A program made the translations under genes and the position numbers. 64,000 bases of DNA, taken from the NCBI RefSeq assembly GCF_016786355.1, contig NZ_JADWYX010000004.1, positions 1 through 64,000 of the forward strand, given 5' to 3'. The stretch's first letter is position 1. Every line of letters starts with the position of its first letter. The notes beneath the pieces were generated by a model that did not search any database, had not been told where the DNA came from, and was given only the letters and a program-made list of their open reading frames with translations. This stretch comes from Frankia sp. AgB1.9 (GTDB lineage Bacteria > Actinomycetota > Actinomycetes > Frankiales > Frankiaceae). Shown here piece by piece: positions 8,060 through 16,200 of the stretch.

Positions 8060-8551
8060 TCAGTTCTGGACGAGCTCGCAGCTCGCGGCGGTCTCGACGT
8101 TCTTGCAGATGTCGCTGCCGGCGCCGCCGTCGATGAAGTCGAAGCCCGTGCCGCCGTTGAGCACGTCGCCGCCGCTGCCGGAGGTGATCGCGTCGTTGCC
8201 CGGGCCGCCCATCACCGACAGGGCACGGTTCGGCGCCCCGCCGTTGCCGGTGACCGTGTCGTCACCGTCGCCCAGGCAGATCACCACGCCGGACAGGTTG
8301 GGACCGACCTTCACGGTGTCGTTGCCGCCGAGGGCGTCGACCACGGCGTTGCTACTCGTGACGGTCAGGACGTCGTTGCCGTTCGTCCCGCTCAGCGTCA
8401 CCGGGAGCGCGGCTCCCGAGAACTGGTCGACGCAGGTGCCGGCCGCCAGCGCCGGCGTGGCGGCGCCACCGACGACCGCCGCCGAGGCGACGAGGACGGC
8501 CGCCGCGCCTCCGAGCACGAGGCGACGCGCACCTGAACGCAGGGTGATCAC
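8060..8551 (-). CDS. Exported protein with RTX-type calcium-binding repeats
   Basis: This is 163 residues from GTG 8551, chosen because GGAGGAG lies about 7 nt upstream; the longer frame has no signal. Residues 1-35 form a signal peptide (RSGARRLVLGGAAAVLVAS, cleavage near ALAAG). The mature part carries glycine/aspartate nonapeptide-like repeats GGNDTV, GDGDDTV, GGPGNDAI, GSGGDVLNGG and GGAGSDIC, which are the Ca2+-binding RTX beta-roll motif. Cysteines near both ends could form disulfides. There is no catalytic domain, so it may be a small calcium-stabilised surface or secreted protein. It is divergent from the MarR fusion gene. Confidence 0.75.
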   Translation of the reverse strand: MITLRSGARRLVLGGAAAVLVASAAVVGGAATPALAAGTCVDQFSGAALPVTLSGTNGNDVLTVTSSNAVVDALGGNDTVKVGPNLSGVVICLGDGDDTVTGNGGAPNRALSVMGGPGNDAITSGSGGDVLNGGTGFDFIDGGAGSDICKNVETAASCELVQN

Positions 8552-8721
8552 AATCTTCTCCTCCCGACGCCGGTCTTGGACGTAGAGGTGTGCCAGCGTC
8601 ACGGAGAGTTCGCTGGGCGGGTCGAGGTGGATGACGAAGGTCGGCTTGACGACAGTCCCGCCGACGGCTTGGCCGAACCGGTGCGGCGTCACGCTCGAAT
8701 ACGTCGGTTTGACGCCCAGTT

Positions 8722-8751
8722 AGTTATGCGCATAACGTTATGCGCATAACT
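8722..8751. promoter_or_regulatory. Two abutting copies of a 14-bp palindromic MarR-type operator
   Basis: GTTATGCGCATAAC occurs at 8723-8736 and again at 8737-8750. Each copy is a perfect palindrome, and with flanking A and T the pair makes a perfect 30-bp palindrome. It ends 20 bp before the chosen start of the MarR fusion gene. MarR proteins bind such AT-flanked palindromes to autoregulate, so I infer this is its operator; the divergent RTX gene could also be controlled. Confidence 0.75.
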
Positions 8752-8771
8752 TGTCTCGTCAGGGAGCGACC

Positions 8772-9764
8772 GTGGAGTTCGAGCACGCTGACGCCATCAA
8801 CCAGGCCATCCGGCTCCTGAGCCTGCGCCACCGGGCCAGGGCCGCGGCCCTGCTGGCCCCGCTCGGCCTGTATCCCGGGCAGGAGGCGCTCCTGCTCGAG
8901 CTCGCCAGGACCGGCCCGATGATCCAGGCTCAGCTCAGCGAGGCCCTCGGCTGCGAGCCACCCAGCGTCACGCTCATGACCCGCAAGCTCGAAGCCTCCG
9001 GCCACCTCCGCCGCGCCCCCGCCCCGTCCGACAAGCGCGCGAGCGTCGTCGAGCTCACCGACCGCGGCCAGGCGGTGGCCGAGCAGGTCAAGGAGCTGTG
9101 GTGCGCTCTCGCGCAGGAGACCGTGACCGGCCTGCCCGCCGAGACGGTGACGGAGCTACCCGGCCTCCTCAACACCTTGACCCGCAACGTGGACACCAGG
9201 CGCCCCGACCAGCCACGCGGGCACCGGCCCGGTCTGGTCGCGGAATCGCGACGGGCCGGGCGCATTGATCAGCGCGGGCCCAGGACGGGCGACTACGAAC
9301 CGAGCGCATTGGGGTTCGTGCGCGACCATGTCGAGCAGATCGTGCGCACCGGCACGACGGACGGCGTCACGATGAAAGGCCAGCCCATGGTGCTGATGAC
9401 CTACCTGGGCGCCAGGAGCGGCAAGGTTCGCAAGACACCGGTGATGCGGGTCGAGCACGAGGGCAGCTTTGCCGCTGTCGCGTCCAACGGCGCCCAACCG
9501 GCCAACCCGCAGTGGTACTCGAGCCTGCTCGCCGAGCCGGTCATCGAGCTCCAGGACCGCGCGGTGACGCGCCAGTACCGGGCCCGCGAAGTGTTCGGCG
9601 ACGAGAAGGCCCTCTGGTGGCGCCGCGCGGTGGACGCGTTTCCGGACTACGCCGACTACCAGCGCGGGATCGACCGCCAGATCCCGGTCCTCGTCCTCGA
9701 ACCGGTCACCGACGGCACGGGACCGGCTGGTTCCGTGACGGCCGAGGTCGGCCCGGCGGAGTGA
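8772..9764 (+). CDS. MarR regulator fused to F420 (deazaflavin)-dependent nitroreductase-like domain
   Basis: A single 330-residue frame from GTG 8772 (AGGGAG at 8761-8766); TTG 8751 is possible but falls inside the operator. Residues about 1-130 are a MarR winged-helix domain (QAQLSEALGCEPPSVTLMTRKLEASGHLRR, split over the recognition helix, then SDKRASVVELTDRG). A basic linker follows. From about 165 comes a Ddn/nitroreductase-family split-barrel domain: RTGDYEPSALGFVRDHVEQ, LGARSGKVRKTPVMRVEHEG, ALWWRRAVDAFPDYADYQ. The Ddn family uses F420H2 to reduce nitro or quinone substrates. No start codon fits inside the linker, so this reads as a true fusion. It could couple ligand sensing to detoxification. 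Confidence 0.8.
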   Translation: MEFEHADAINQAIRLLSLRHRARAAALLAPLGLYPGQEALLLELARTGPMIQAQLSEALGCEPPSVTLMTRKLEASGHLRRAPAPSDKRASVVELTDRGQAVAEQVKELWCALAQETVTGLPAETVTELPGLLNTLTRNVDTRRPDQPRGHRPGLVAESRRAGRIDQRGPRTGDYEPSALGFVRDHVEQIVRTGTTDGVTMKGQPMVLMTYLGARSGKVRKTPVMRVEHEGSFAAVASNGAQPANPQWYSSLLAEPVIELQDRAVTRQYRAREVFGDEKALWWRRAVDAFPDYADYQRGIDRQIPVLVLEPVTDGTGPAGSVTAEVGPAE

Positions 9765-9836
9765 TCGCCGTTTTGGCCCTCGGGTGGTCGTGAACCGACC
9801 CTTCTCACAACCAATCGAGGGCCAAACTCGCGATCA
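9761..9836. repeat. Dispersed imperfect palindromic repeat, copy A
   Basis: The left arm starts GTGATCGCCGTTTTGGCCCT. The right arm, read on the minus strand, starts ATGATCGCGAGTTTGGCCCT. The arms match at about 25 of 34 positions around a short centre. It begins at the stop codon of the MarR fusion gene. Related copies lie at 27125-27198 and 61185-61262. Confidence 0.75.
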
Positions 9837-10091
9837 TTCCTCGTCGGCCGCGATCGCCGAAAACGGGTAGCCGTATTCGGGTTCCCTCCCCGTCATCCGA
9901 CTCCTCCCGAGTCATCGCAGTCCGAAGCCGACGGAACCACCTAACGACATCGACGAAGCCGTGGCTGCTCGGGTCCGGCGACGAGAGATCTTGCACCGCC
10001 CCGACAGGCGGCTCCACTCCGCGCAGCACGGTAGACCGCCCACTGGCCCGAGGTCCGGAATACGCCGTGCCTGGCGCAGCGCTCTGTCGGT
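9837..10091. other. Intergenic region upstream of the AraC-type regulator
   Basis: I see no supported gene. A short minus-strand frame here is produced partly by repeat copy A (its tail reads MIASLALDWL) and is not credible. Confidence 0.4.
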
Positions 10092-11006
10092 GTGGCCGCG
10101 ACCGTGAACGAGCCGAGGTCCGACACCGTGCGCCTCTCGACACACGGGAACGTCTGGGAGATGTCGCGGCTCCAGCACGAGCGCGTTCCGGCCGGCTCGG
10201 CGCTCCCGGGCGCGCGGGGTCCGTTGTGGGTGCTCGTCCTGGACGGTTCCGCGGAGCTCGAGACCGCCGCCGAGCGCCATGCTCTCGACCCCGGAGACGC
10301 GGCGCTCGTCGCGGCGCGCACCGCCCACCGACTCGTCGCCGGCGAGAACCTCCTGGTCGCGGCGGCGGACCTGCGACCGGTGGTGGCCTCGTCCTATCGG
10401 CTGCCGAGCCCGTTCGTCGTACGAGGGTTCAGCGGTCGCCATCCCGCCGTGACGCGCCTCATCGGAACGTGCCCGCTCGAAGGCCGGTGTCTCACGCCGC
10501 TGTTCGCGTTCGGCTACGCGAGCCTGCTCGGCGCCGCGCTGGTCACCTCCTGGCTGGAGACTCGCGAACGCGACGAGCGGCCGGGGCAGGACGAGGCCGT
10601 CGCCGACGTGCTCGCCGCGCTCGCGTCGGATCCGGGCGAGGACTGGACGCCCGAGCGGATGGCACGGGTGGCGCACCTGTCGCGATCCGCGTTGACGGCG
10701 CGGTTCCGGCGCGCGACGGGGCGGTCGCCGATGGAGATCCTGCGTGAGCTGCGGATGCACCACGCACGCACCCTGCTGGCCGACGGCTCCCAACCGGTGG
10801 GACGGGTGGCGTCCGCGGTGGGCTACGGCTCGGTCGCGGCGTTCAGCAGGGCGTTCGCCGCTCACCACGGCGCGGCCCCGCAGGCGTGGCGCGCGGCAAC
10901 GTCGTCGTCAGCCGCGGGGCACCCGCAGGAGCCCGAAGCCGAGGCCGGCGGCGAGCGCCGAGGCGGCCCCGACGACCAGCGGCACCCGCACGCCGTGCGC
11001 GTCTAG
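10092..11006 (+). CDS. AraC-family transcriptional regulator with N-terminal cupin
   Basis: This is 304 residues from GTG 10092; GTG 10104 is an alternative. Residues about 20-190 resemble the cupin_6 sensor (PLWVLVLDGSAELETAAERH, DPGDAALVAARTAHRL). Residues about 195-275 form two AraC helix-turn-helix motifs: WTPERMARVAHLSRSALTARF and RVASAVGYGSVAAFSRAF. The C-terminal 30 residues are polar and overlap by 99 bp the 3' end of the convergent MFS gene. The arrangement suggests it controls that exporter, although AraC/MFS pairs are more often divergent. Confidence 0.85.
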   Translation: MAATVNEPRSDTVRLSTHGNVWEMSRLQHERVPAGSALPGARGPLWVLVLDGSAELETAAERHALDPGDAALVAARTAHRLVAGENLLVAAADLRPVVASSYRLPSPFVVRGFSGRHPAVTRLIGTCPLEGRCLTPLFAFGYASLLGAALVTSWLETRERDERPGQDEAVADVLAALASDPGEDWTPERMARVAHLSRSALTARFRRATGRSPMEILRELRMHHARTLLADGSQPVGRVASAVGYGSVAAFSRAFAAHHGAAPQAWRAATSSSAAGHPQEPEAEAGGERRGGPDDQRHPHAVRV

Positions 11007-12080
11007 CAACGCGCCGCCGACCGAGGCGCCCAGCGTGATCGCGACCTGGAACGCCGTGACCTGCAGCGACACCGCGGCCTCCGCGCGGTCTGGCTCGACT
11101 CTGGTCACCCACAGCTGGGTCGCGACCGGCAGCATGTTGAACGCGAACCCCCACAGCACGATCCCGGCGGCGAGCGGCACGACGGAGTGCGCCGTGGCGG
11201 TGACCAGCAGTCCGGCGGCGAGCAGGATCGGCGCCCCGGCCGCCAGCTGCCGCAGCCTGGCGGCGAGCGCGCCAGCCAGGAAGTTGCCCGCCATGCCTCC
11301 GACGCCCCAGGCGACGAGCAGCCAGGTCGTGTCGGCGCTCACCCGCTCGATCGCGACCCTGATGTACGGGTAGCTGGCGAAGTTCCCGAACGCGGCCAGG
11401 GCGACGCACCCGATCCCCGCCATGAGCCGTCGCCGCGCGAGGGCCGCCCGCAGCATCGGCAGACCGGCGGACGGATGCGCCGGCACCCCTGGCAGGCTGA
11501 CCGCGAGCCAGGCCGCCGCGGCGGCACAGACGGCCGCGGCACCGGCGAAGGCGGCCCGCCAGCCGACGTCATTGCCGACGAACGCGGCCAGCGGCACGCC
11601 CAGTACCGTCGCGAGGCTCACCCCGAACGCGAGCGCGGTCGACACGGTGCTCGGCCTGCCGGGCATCGCGGTCAGGCCCGCGCCAAAAGCGAAGGACCAG
11701 AAACCGGCGATCGCGATGCCGAGCAGCAGTCGCCCCAGCAGCAGCACGGCGAAGTTCGGGGCGACCGTCACGGCGAGATTGGCGACCACGCCGGCGACCA
11801 GCAGCGCGATGAGCACCGAGCGCCGGTCCGTCCGCGGCAGCAGGAGCGCGATCGTGGGCGCCGTGAAGGCGCCCGCGATCGCGGTGGCCGCGACCGCGAG
11901 GCCCGCGACGCCCTCGCTGACGCCGATGTCCGCGGCCATAGTCGGCAGGACGCCCGCGGGCAGGAACTCGCTCGTCACGAGCACGGTCGTCCCCGACGCC
12001 AGCGCGGCCAAGGGCGCCCAGGCCGTCGCCCGGACGGTAGCCTCGCTGGTCGGCGCGGGCAGGGAGGTCTGGTTGCTCAT
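10908..12080 (-). CDS. MFS transporter, DHA1-type drug or purine efflux-like
   Basis: This is 390 residues from ATG 12080 (an upstream GTG at 12098 is in frame). About twelve hydrophobic segments are present. The motif-A region after TM2 reads LLLPRTDRRSVLIALLV, and the motif-C-like segment GAGLTAMPGRPSTVSTALAF follows TM4. Its N-terminal TM1 segment STTVLVTSEFLPAGVLPTMA is typical of the AraJ/YdhP/NepI branch (SEFLPAGLLP). These proteins export drugs, sugars or nucleosides using the proton gradient. It converges on the AraC-type regulator with 3' overlap. Confidence 0.85.
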   Translation of the reverse strand: MSNQTSLPAPTSEATVRATAWAPLAALASGTTVLVTSEFLPAGVLPTMAADIGVSEGVAGLAVAATAIAGAFTAPTIALLLPRTDRRSVLIALLVAGVVANLAVTVAPNFAVLLLGRLLLGIAIAGFWSFAFGAGLTAMPGRPSTVSTALAFGVSLATVLGVPLAAFVGNDVGWRAAFAGAAAVCAAAAAWLAVSLPGVPAHPSAGLPMLRAALARRRLMAGIGCVALAAFGNFASYPYIRVAIERVSADTTWLLVAWGVGGMAGNFLAGALAARLRQLAAGAPILLAAGLLVTATAHSVVPLAAGIVLWGFAFNMLPVATQLWVTRVEPDRAEAAVSLQVTAFQVAITLGASVGGALLDAHGVRVPLVVGAASALAAGLGFGLLRVPRG

Positions 12081-12400
12081 GGGTTCAACGTGCCGCACCG
12101 CTGGCGAGCGGACTTGACTCCGCGACGCTTCCCGTTGACTCCGCCGCCTGTTCCGAGCCGCGCCTACGATGTTCCGCCGTCGCCGGTCGAGGCACCTCGC
12201 CTACCCGAGGATGCGGCTATTGGAATCACCGGTCCCGTCGGTCGCGTTCCCGGTAGGCTCATCAGCTGATCCCTCAGGTCTTCGTCGGCACCTGTCCGAG
12301 TCATCGCGCCTGACGCTCTCGCGGAAACCCGAAGATTCCTCACGGACCTTTCACGCCTGCTGACAGGAACGAGGAGGGCGGATGGAGGCAGGGCGTTCGC
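12081..12400. other. Intergenic region, promoters of divergent genes
   Basis: About 320 bp between the MFS gene and the binding-protein gene. I see no open frame or hairpin of note. Confidence 0.35.
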
Positions 12401-13495
12401 ATGCTTGACCCGCAGCGGCGACCGGTGCTGTTCGCGATCGTCACCTCGGTGCTCGGCGGGCTCGGTGTCATCGCCGCGACGAGCGCGCTCGGAAAGCTGA
12501 AAAACAGTCTGCTCGCTGGCGCCAGGATTCCCATCGGAATCTTCCTCGGCACGGTTTCCTTCCTTCTCCTCCTTCTCGTACTGAGTTCGAGAAAGTGGCG
12601 GCGGCCGGGACCGCAGCGCAACGTTTTCGTCGTGATGTCAGCCTGGGGCCAGAAGCACTGGCTCGCCGACCTGCTGCGGGCGGTCGACCAGTCCCTGGAC
12701 CGCCGGGGCTTCGACCTCGTCCTCAAGATTCCCGATCGGGACTACCTCGGCGCCGCGCAGAACTACCGCCTCCGGCAGACCATCACCAAGAGCGCCCGGT
12801 ACTCCGCGGGCCTTGTCATCCCGGCCGACCCGGAGAACACGTACGAGGACCTGGCGGAGTTCTGTCGTAACGCCTCGGTTCCGGTGGTGTTCGCGGACGT
12901 GGATCCCTTCCGCAACGAAAGCGACTATCCACCCAACGCCGCGTTCGTCGGATACCGCCCGGAACAAATCGGCGAACGGGCCGCCGACTACGTCGCCGAC
13001 CAGCTGCGTCGCGGAGGTCGAACGAATCCGGTCGTGCTGGTCATCGCGGGCAGAGGCCAGACCGGTCGGCAGCGACGATTCGTCGAAGTGATGCGTGACC
13101 GGTGCCCTCAGGCCGAGATCGTCCTCGACGAGGAAGGCGGATTCGTTCGCAGGCGAGCCCGGGACATCGCGCGTCGCAAGCTGACGTCCTTCGGCCAGCA
13201 GGGAAGATCCGTCGACATGATCTTCTGCACCAGCGACGAGATGGCGCTCGGCGCCGTCGACGCCGTGCAGATGTTCGGCTCCGGCGGCGGAGCGGCTGCT
13301 CAGGTGATCGGCGTGGACGGGACGTCCGAGGTCGTGGCGCTCGTCGACTCGGGTGTGAGCCCACTCTGCGCGACGGTCGTGCAGGACCACGCCAGACTGG
13401 CCGAGCACGCTGTCGACCTCATGGAGCGGATGATGCGGGCAGAGCCCGTCCCCGTCCGCACCTTCCTGCCGGTCGACCTCTACTCACGGGACTGA
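12401..13495 (+). CDS. Membrane-anchored periplasmic-binding-protein-like (LacI/Peripla_BP) domain protein
   Basis: This is 364 residues. Two hydrophobic helices come first (about 8-30 VLFAIVTSVLGGLGVIAATS and 44-62 IPIGIFLGTVSFLLLLLVL), followed by a basic stretch SSRKWRRPG. From residue about 73 there is a type I periplasmic-binding fold of the LacI/sugar-binding class: NVFVVMSAWGQKHWLADLL, GLVIPADPENTYEDLAEF, VPVVFADVDPF, FVGYRPEQIGERAADYVAD, IFCTSDEMALGAVDAVQMF, VIGVDGTSEVVALV. No helix-turn-helix is present. Positive-inside logic places the binding domain in the cytoplasm, which is unexpected. No transporter genes adjoin. It may be a membrane-tethered sensor. Confidence 0.7.
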   Translation: MLDPQRRPVLFAIVTSVLGGLGVIAATSALGKLKNSLLAGARIPIGIFLGTVSFLLLLLVLSSRKWRRPGPQRNVFVVMSAWGQKHWLADLLRAVDQSLDRRGFDLVLKIPDRDYLGAAQNYRLRQTITKSARYSAGLVIPADPENTYEDLAEFCRNASVPVVFADVDPFRNESDYPPNAAFVGYRPEQIGERAADYVADQLRRGGRTNPVVLVIAGRGQTGRQRRFVEVMRDRCPQAEIVLDEEGGFVRRRARDIARRKLTSFGQQGRSVDMIFCTSDEMALGAVDAVQMFGSGGGAAAQVIGVDGTSEVVALVDSGVSPLCATVVQDHARLAEHAVDLMERMMRAEPVPVRTFLPVDLYSRD

Positions 13496-13724
13496 GAGGC
13501 GCCGCTCCCGCGACGGCATGACCTCGCCGACGATCGACAGCGGCTCGCGCAGGCGCTTCTCGTGGTCGGGTGTGGCCGCGGCCGTTGACCGCAGTTGCGG
13601 AAATACGCGATCGGGCGTCGTCAACAACGTGTCGTGGTAGATCTTGCGGCGACGTATCTGTTCGGGTCACGCGGTCCGGCACCTGACAGCCGGTCCGTTG
13701 CGGCCGCCTGAGATCGTGGCGGGG

Positions 13725-14687
13725 ATGAGATCTCCTCCCCATGGCCGGAAATCGGTCGCGGCCAGGCGGGTATCCCAGGCCGCGCTTGTCGGCCTGCTGC
13801 TCGTGGCGGCCTGCGGGCGGACACCGGCCCACTCCACGCCGACGCCACCCAGCCCCCGCGCCCAGACGCCGTCCACTCAGGCGGCTCCGCTCGCTGCACA
13901 CCCTCTGGTCGAGAGCATCGCTCCGTCGGCTTCCGGGACGACCTCCCCCGGGGCTTTTCCGGCGCCGGAAGACGCCGGCGGGGCCGTGCCCCCGACGGTC
14001 GCAGCTCTCGCCCCCGGGCCCGCCTCAGCAATGGCACCAACGCCGGGCGCGGTCGTCGCCGGGATCGACGTGTCCAAGTGGCAGCCGTCCATCGACTGGC
14101 GCCAGGTGCGCAAGGCGGGATACCAGTTCGCGTACGTGGGCGCGGTCGGTAGCTACGGAGCGAACCCGAGCTTCCGCACCCAGTACGACGGCGCCGCGGC
14201 TGCCGGCCTGTACCGGGGCGCCTACTTCTTCGCCAACCCGGCCACCGCCACCGGAACGGCCGACGCCGACCGGTTCTTGGCCCTGACCGGCGACCTAAGC
14301 GACGGCACGACCCTCTGGCCGGTCCTCGACGTGGAACGTCACCCCAAGCTCGCCGCCTGCGACGGAATTGGCCCAGCTGCCTGGACCAGTTACATCCGGG
14401 CATTCCTGGCCCGCGTCGCGGCCCGCACCGGCGTGACACCGATGATCTACACTGCGGCCAACTTCTGGCGAACCTGCCTGCAGAACACCGCCGCCTTTAC
14501 CCGGACGACCCGGTTGTGGGCCGCGCAGCCGCGCACCCTCTCACCGCAGCCATTCGCCGGCTGGCCCAGGCTGACATTCTGGCAGCACTCGACGGGCCAG
14601 GTCCCCGGCATCACGGCCACGACCGATCGCGACACGTTCTTCGGCACCCCGGCCGACCTTCGCGGTCTCGTTGTCACACGGTCCTGA
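13725..14687 (+). CDS. GH25-family lysozyme-like lipoprotein
   Basis: This is 320 residues from ATG 13725; the frame is open 27 codons upstream but a lipoprotein signal fits this start. The signal ends with lipobox LLLVAAC near residue 30, so the protein is predicted to be lipid-anchored outside the membrane. A roughly 85-residue Pro/Thr/Ala linker follows. From about 112 comes a GH25 muramidase domain: VVAGIDVSKWQPSIDW with the first Asp, VLDVERHP with the catalytic Asp and Glu, and the terminal LTFWQHSTGQVPGI. It would cut peptidoglycan at the cell surface. No neighbour suggests a specific programme. Confidence 0.85.
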   Translation: MRSPPHGRKSVAARRVSQAALVGLLLVAACGRTPAHSTPTPPSPRAQTPSTQAAPLAAHPLVESIAPSASGTTSPGAFPAPEDAGGAVPPTVAALAPGPASAMAPTPGAVVAGIDVSKWQPSIDWRQVRKAGYQFAYVGAVGSYGANPSFRTQYDGAAAAGLYRGAYFFANPATATGTADADRFLALTGDLSDGTTLWPVLDVERHPKLAACDGIGPAAWTSYIRAFLARVAARTGVTPMIYTAANFWRTCLQNTAAFTRTTRLWAAQPRTLSPQPFAGWPRLTFWQHSTGQVPGITATTDRDTFFGTPADLRGLVVTRS

Positions 14688-14724
14688 GGTCGACCTCCCG
14701 ATCTGCGGGCCTTGGGACCGGCGC

Positions 14725-15189
14725 TCAGCCGTCTGCCAAACTCGCGGAGACGACAGCGCCGAGTTCCCAGCACGCTTCGCGGTCGGCGGCGTCCAGTTGA
14801 CCTGTCACGGAGAGTGGATCGCGCAGGCGCTTCCACCTCAAACCGGTGGCGATGGTCTCGACCCCTCGAATCGCGCCGGTCGTGTCGCTGCTCCCATGCA
14901 CGTAGAGCGCGTACGGCCGACCGACAGTCGTCTCAAGCACGGGATAATAGATCTGGTCGAAGAAGTGCTTCAAAGCCCCCGACATGTAGCCGATGTTCGC
15001 CGGGGTCCCGAGCAGGTAGCCGTCGGCCGCCAGCACATCGACCGCGGTGGCCGCCAGGGCCGGGCGGACGACGACCTCCACGCCCTCGATCGCCTCGTCC
15101 CTGGCGCCGGCGAGCACTGCTTCCAACATCGCCTGCATGGACGGCGACGGCGTGTGGTGGACGATCAGGAGCGTCGGCATCGACGCCAT
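14725..15189 (-). CDS. Flavodoxin-like NAD(P)H-dependent oxidoreductase
   Basis: This is 154 residues; ATG 15189 or ATG 15180 could start it. It opens MPTLLIVHHTPSPSMQAMLE, the FMN phosphate-binding loop of flavodoxin-fold reductases. It has GYLLGTPANIGYMSGALKHF followed by FDQ, the typical second FMN-contact region. Such proteins are soluble FMN-dependent reductases. A frame upstream of these starts is open but low-complexity. It converges with the lysozyme gene at 37 bp. Confidence 0.8.
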   Translation of the reverse strand: MASMPTLLIVHHTPSPSMQAMLEAVLAGARDEAIEGVEVVVRPALAATAVDVLAADGYLLGTPANIGYMSGALKHFFDQIYYPVLETTVGRPYALYVHGSSDTTGAIRGVETIATGLRWKRLRDPLSVTGQLDAADREACWELGAVVSASLADG

Positions 15190-15579
15190 GCTATTGGCCC
15201 TGCCAACCCTCGCATCGCCACACCCAGCCAACCACCTGGCTCCGGGTGCTCTTCCCGGCCACCACTCCCCCCGGTTCACCTCATTCCGAGGGTCTCTGAC
15301 CGGCGACCCCGGCCCATATCGGGCAGGTGCGAAGAAACTGGAAGAATGCGCGTTGATTTGCTGCCGCCCGCGCGCGGACTTGCGTGGGCAGATCTCAGCC
15401 TCGGCTCGCCAGCTCGCGCCGAGAATTGATGAAGGCAAATCCTGATCACTTTACCGCGCGTTGCCCGCACTATCACGCGGTGCTACGGTCAATTTGCCGC
15501 ACGCGACGATCATATCGGGGCTGAAAAGACGCACCGACGGTCGTGTTCTGGCGACTTTGACGAGCAAAGGAGACCCTCA
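15190..15579. other. Intergenic region upstream of the copper-storage-like gene
   Basis: 390 bp, with its 3' half clearly less GC-rich than the surroundings. No supported gene, and no clear CsoR-type palindrome was recognised. Confidence 0.4.
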
Positions 15580-15933
15580 GTGACCACCCTTTCTGTGCGT
15601 ACCGCCGAGATGCAGGAATGCATTGACGCATGCATCGACGCCCGCTCGGCCTGTCGCAGCACCATGGATTACTGTATGCGCCAGGGTGGGAAGATGATGG
15701 ACGCCGCCCTCATGCGGATGCTCCTGGACTGCAGCGACACCTGCGGCATGTGCGCCGACATGATCATGCGGGACTCGGCCAGCATGCGGGAGATGTGCCG
15801 CATGTGCGCGGACATGTGCACCCAGTGCGCCGACATGTGCGCCAAGATGCCCGCTGACAGCCAGATGGTGGCCTGTGCGGAGGCGTGCCGCCGGGCCGCT
15901 GCCGCGTGCCGGAAGCTCGCGACGGCGAAGTAA
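15580..15933 (+). CDS. Cys/Met-rich four-helix-bundle copper-binding protein (Csp/DUF326-like)
   Basis: This is 117 residues from GTG 15580; AAGGAG at 15567-15572 fixes the start. The protein has fifteen cysteines and many methionines spaced along amphipathic helices: ECIDACIDARSAC, LLDCSDTCGMCADM, MCRMCADMCTQCADMC, ACAEACRRAAAAC. This is the pattern of Csp copper storage proteins, which line a four-helix bundle with thiolates to hold many Cu(I) ions. There is no signal peptide, so it is a cytosolic Csp3-type. It is monocistronic with a strong hairpin 27 bp after the stop. Confidence 0.88.
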   Translation: MTTLSVRTAEMQECIDACIDARSACRSTMDYCMRQGGKMMDAALMRMLLDCSDTCGMCADMIMRDSASMREMCRMCADMCTQCADMCAKMPADSQMVACAEACRRAAAACRKLATAK

Positions 15934-15959
15934 CGGGCGCTCCCACGGAGCACGTTCGG

Positions 15960-15986
15960 GGCGGTGGCATCCTGGATGCCACCGCC
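15960..15986 (+). terminator. Hairpin terminator after the copper-binding protein gene
   Basis: GGCGGTGGCATCC (15960-15972) and its exact complement (15974-15986) flank a single T. There is no long T-tract, as is common in high-GC actinobacteria. Confidence 0.7.
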
Positions 15987-16200
15987 TTCGTGCCGCCCGG
16001 ACCGAAGCACGCGGTATTCACCAGCGCCGGCCGGCGACAGCCCCGAAGGACGTGTCGCTCGGAATCCATTCAAGCTCGCACGCGCAGACTCCGGTACTCA
16101 ACAATGTCGAGGGTAATGGTGGGCTTTCCCGCGACGTCCGGGCCGTGGTCGGTCGGGGCGCTCAAAGCGCCCGCGGCGCGCCGCTGGCAGGCTTGCCGGG

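Noticed and set aside
9805-10143. 112-residue minus-strand frame
   Set aside because: Its C-terminus is made by repeat copy A and the rest is Arg/Ser-rich; no ribosome site.
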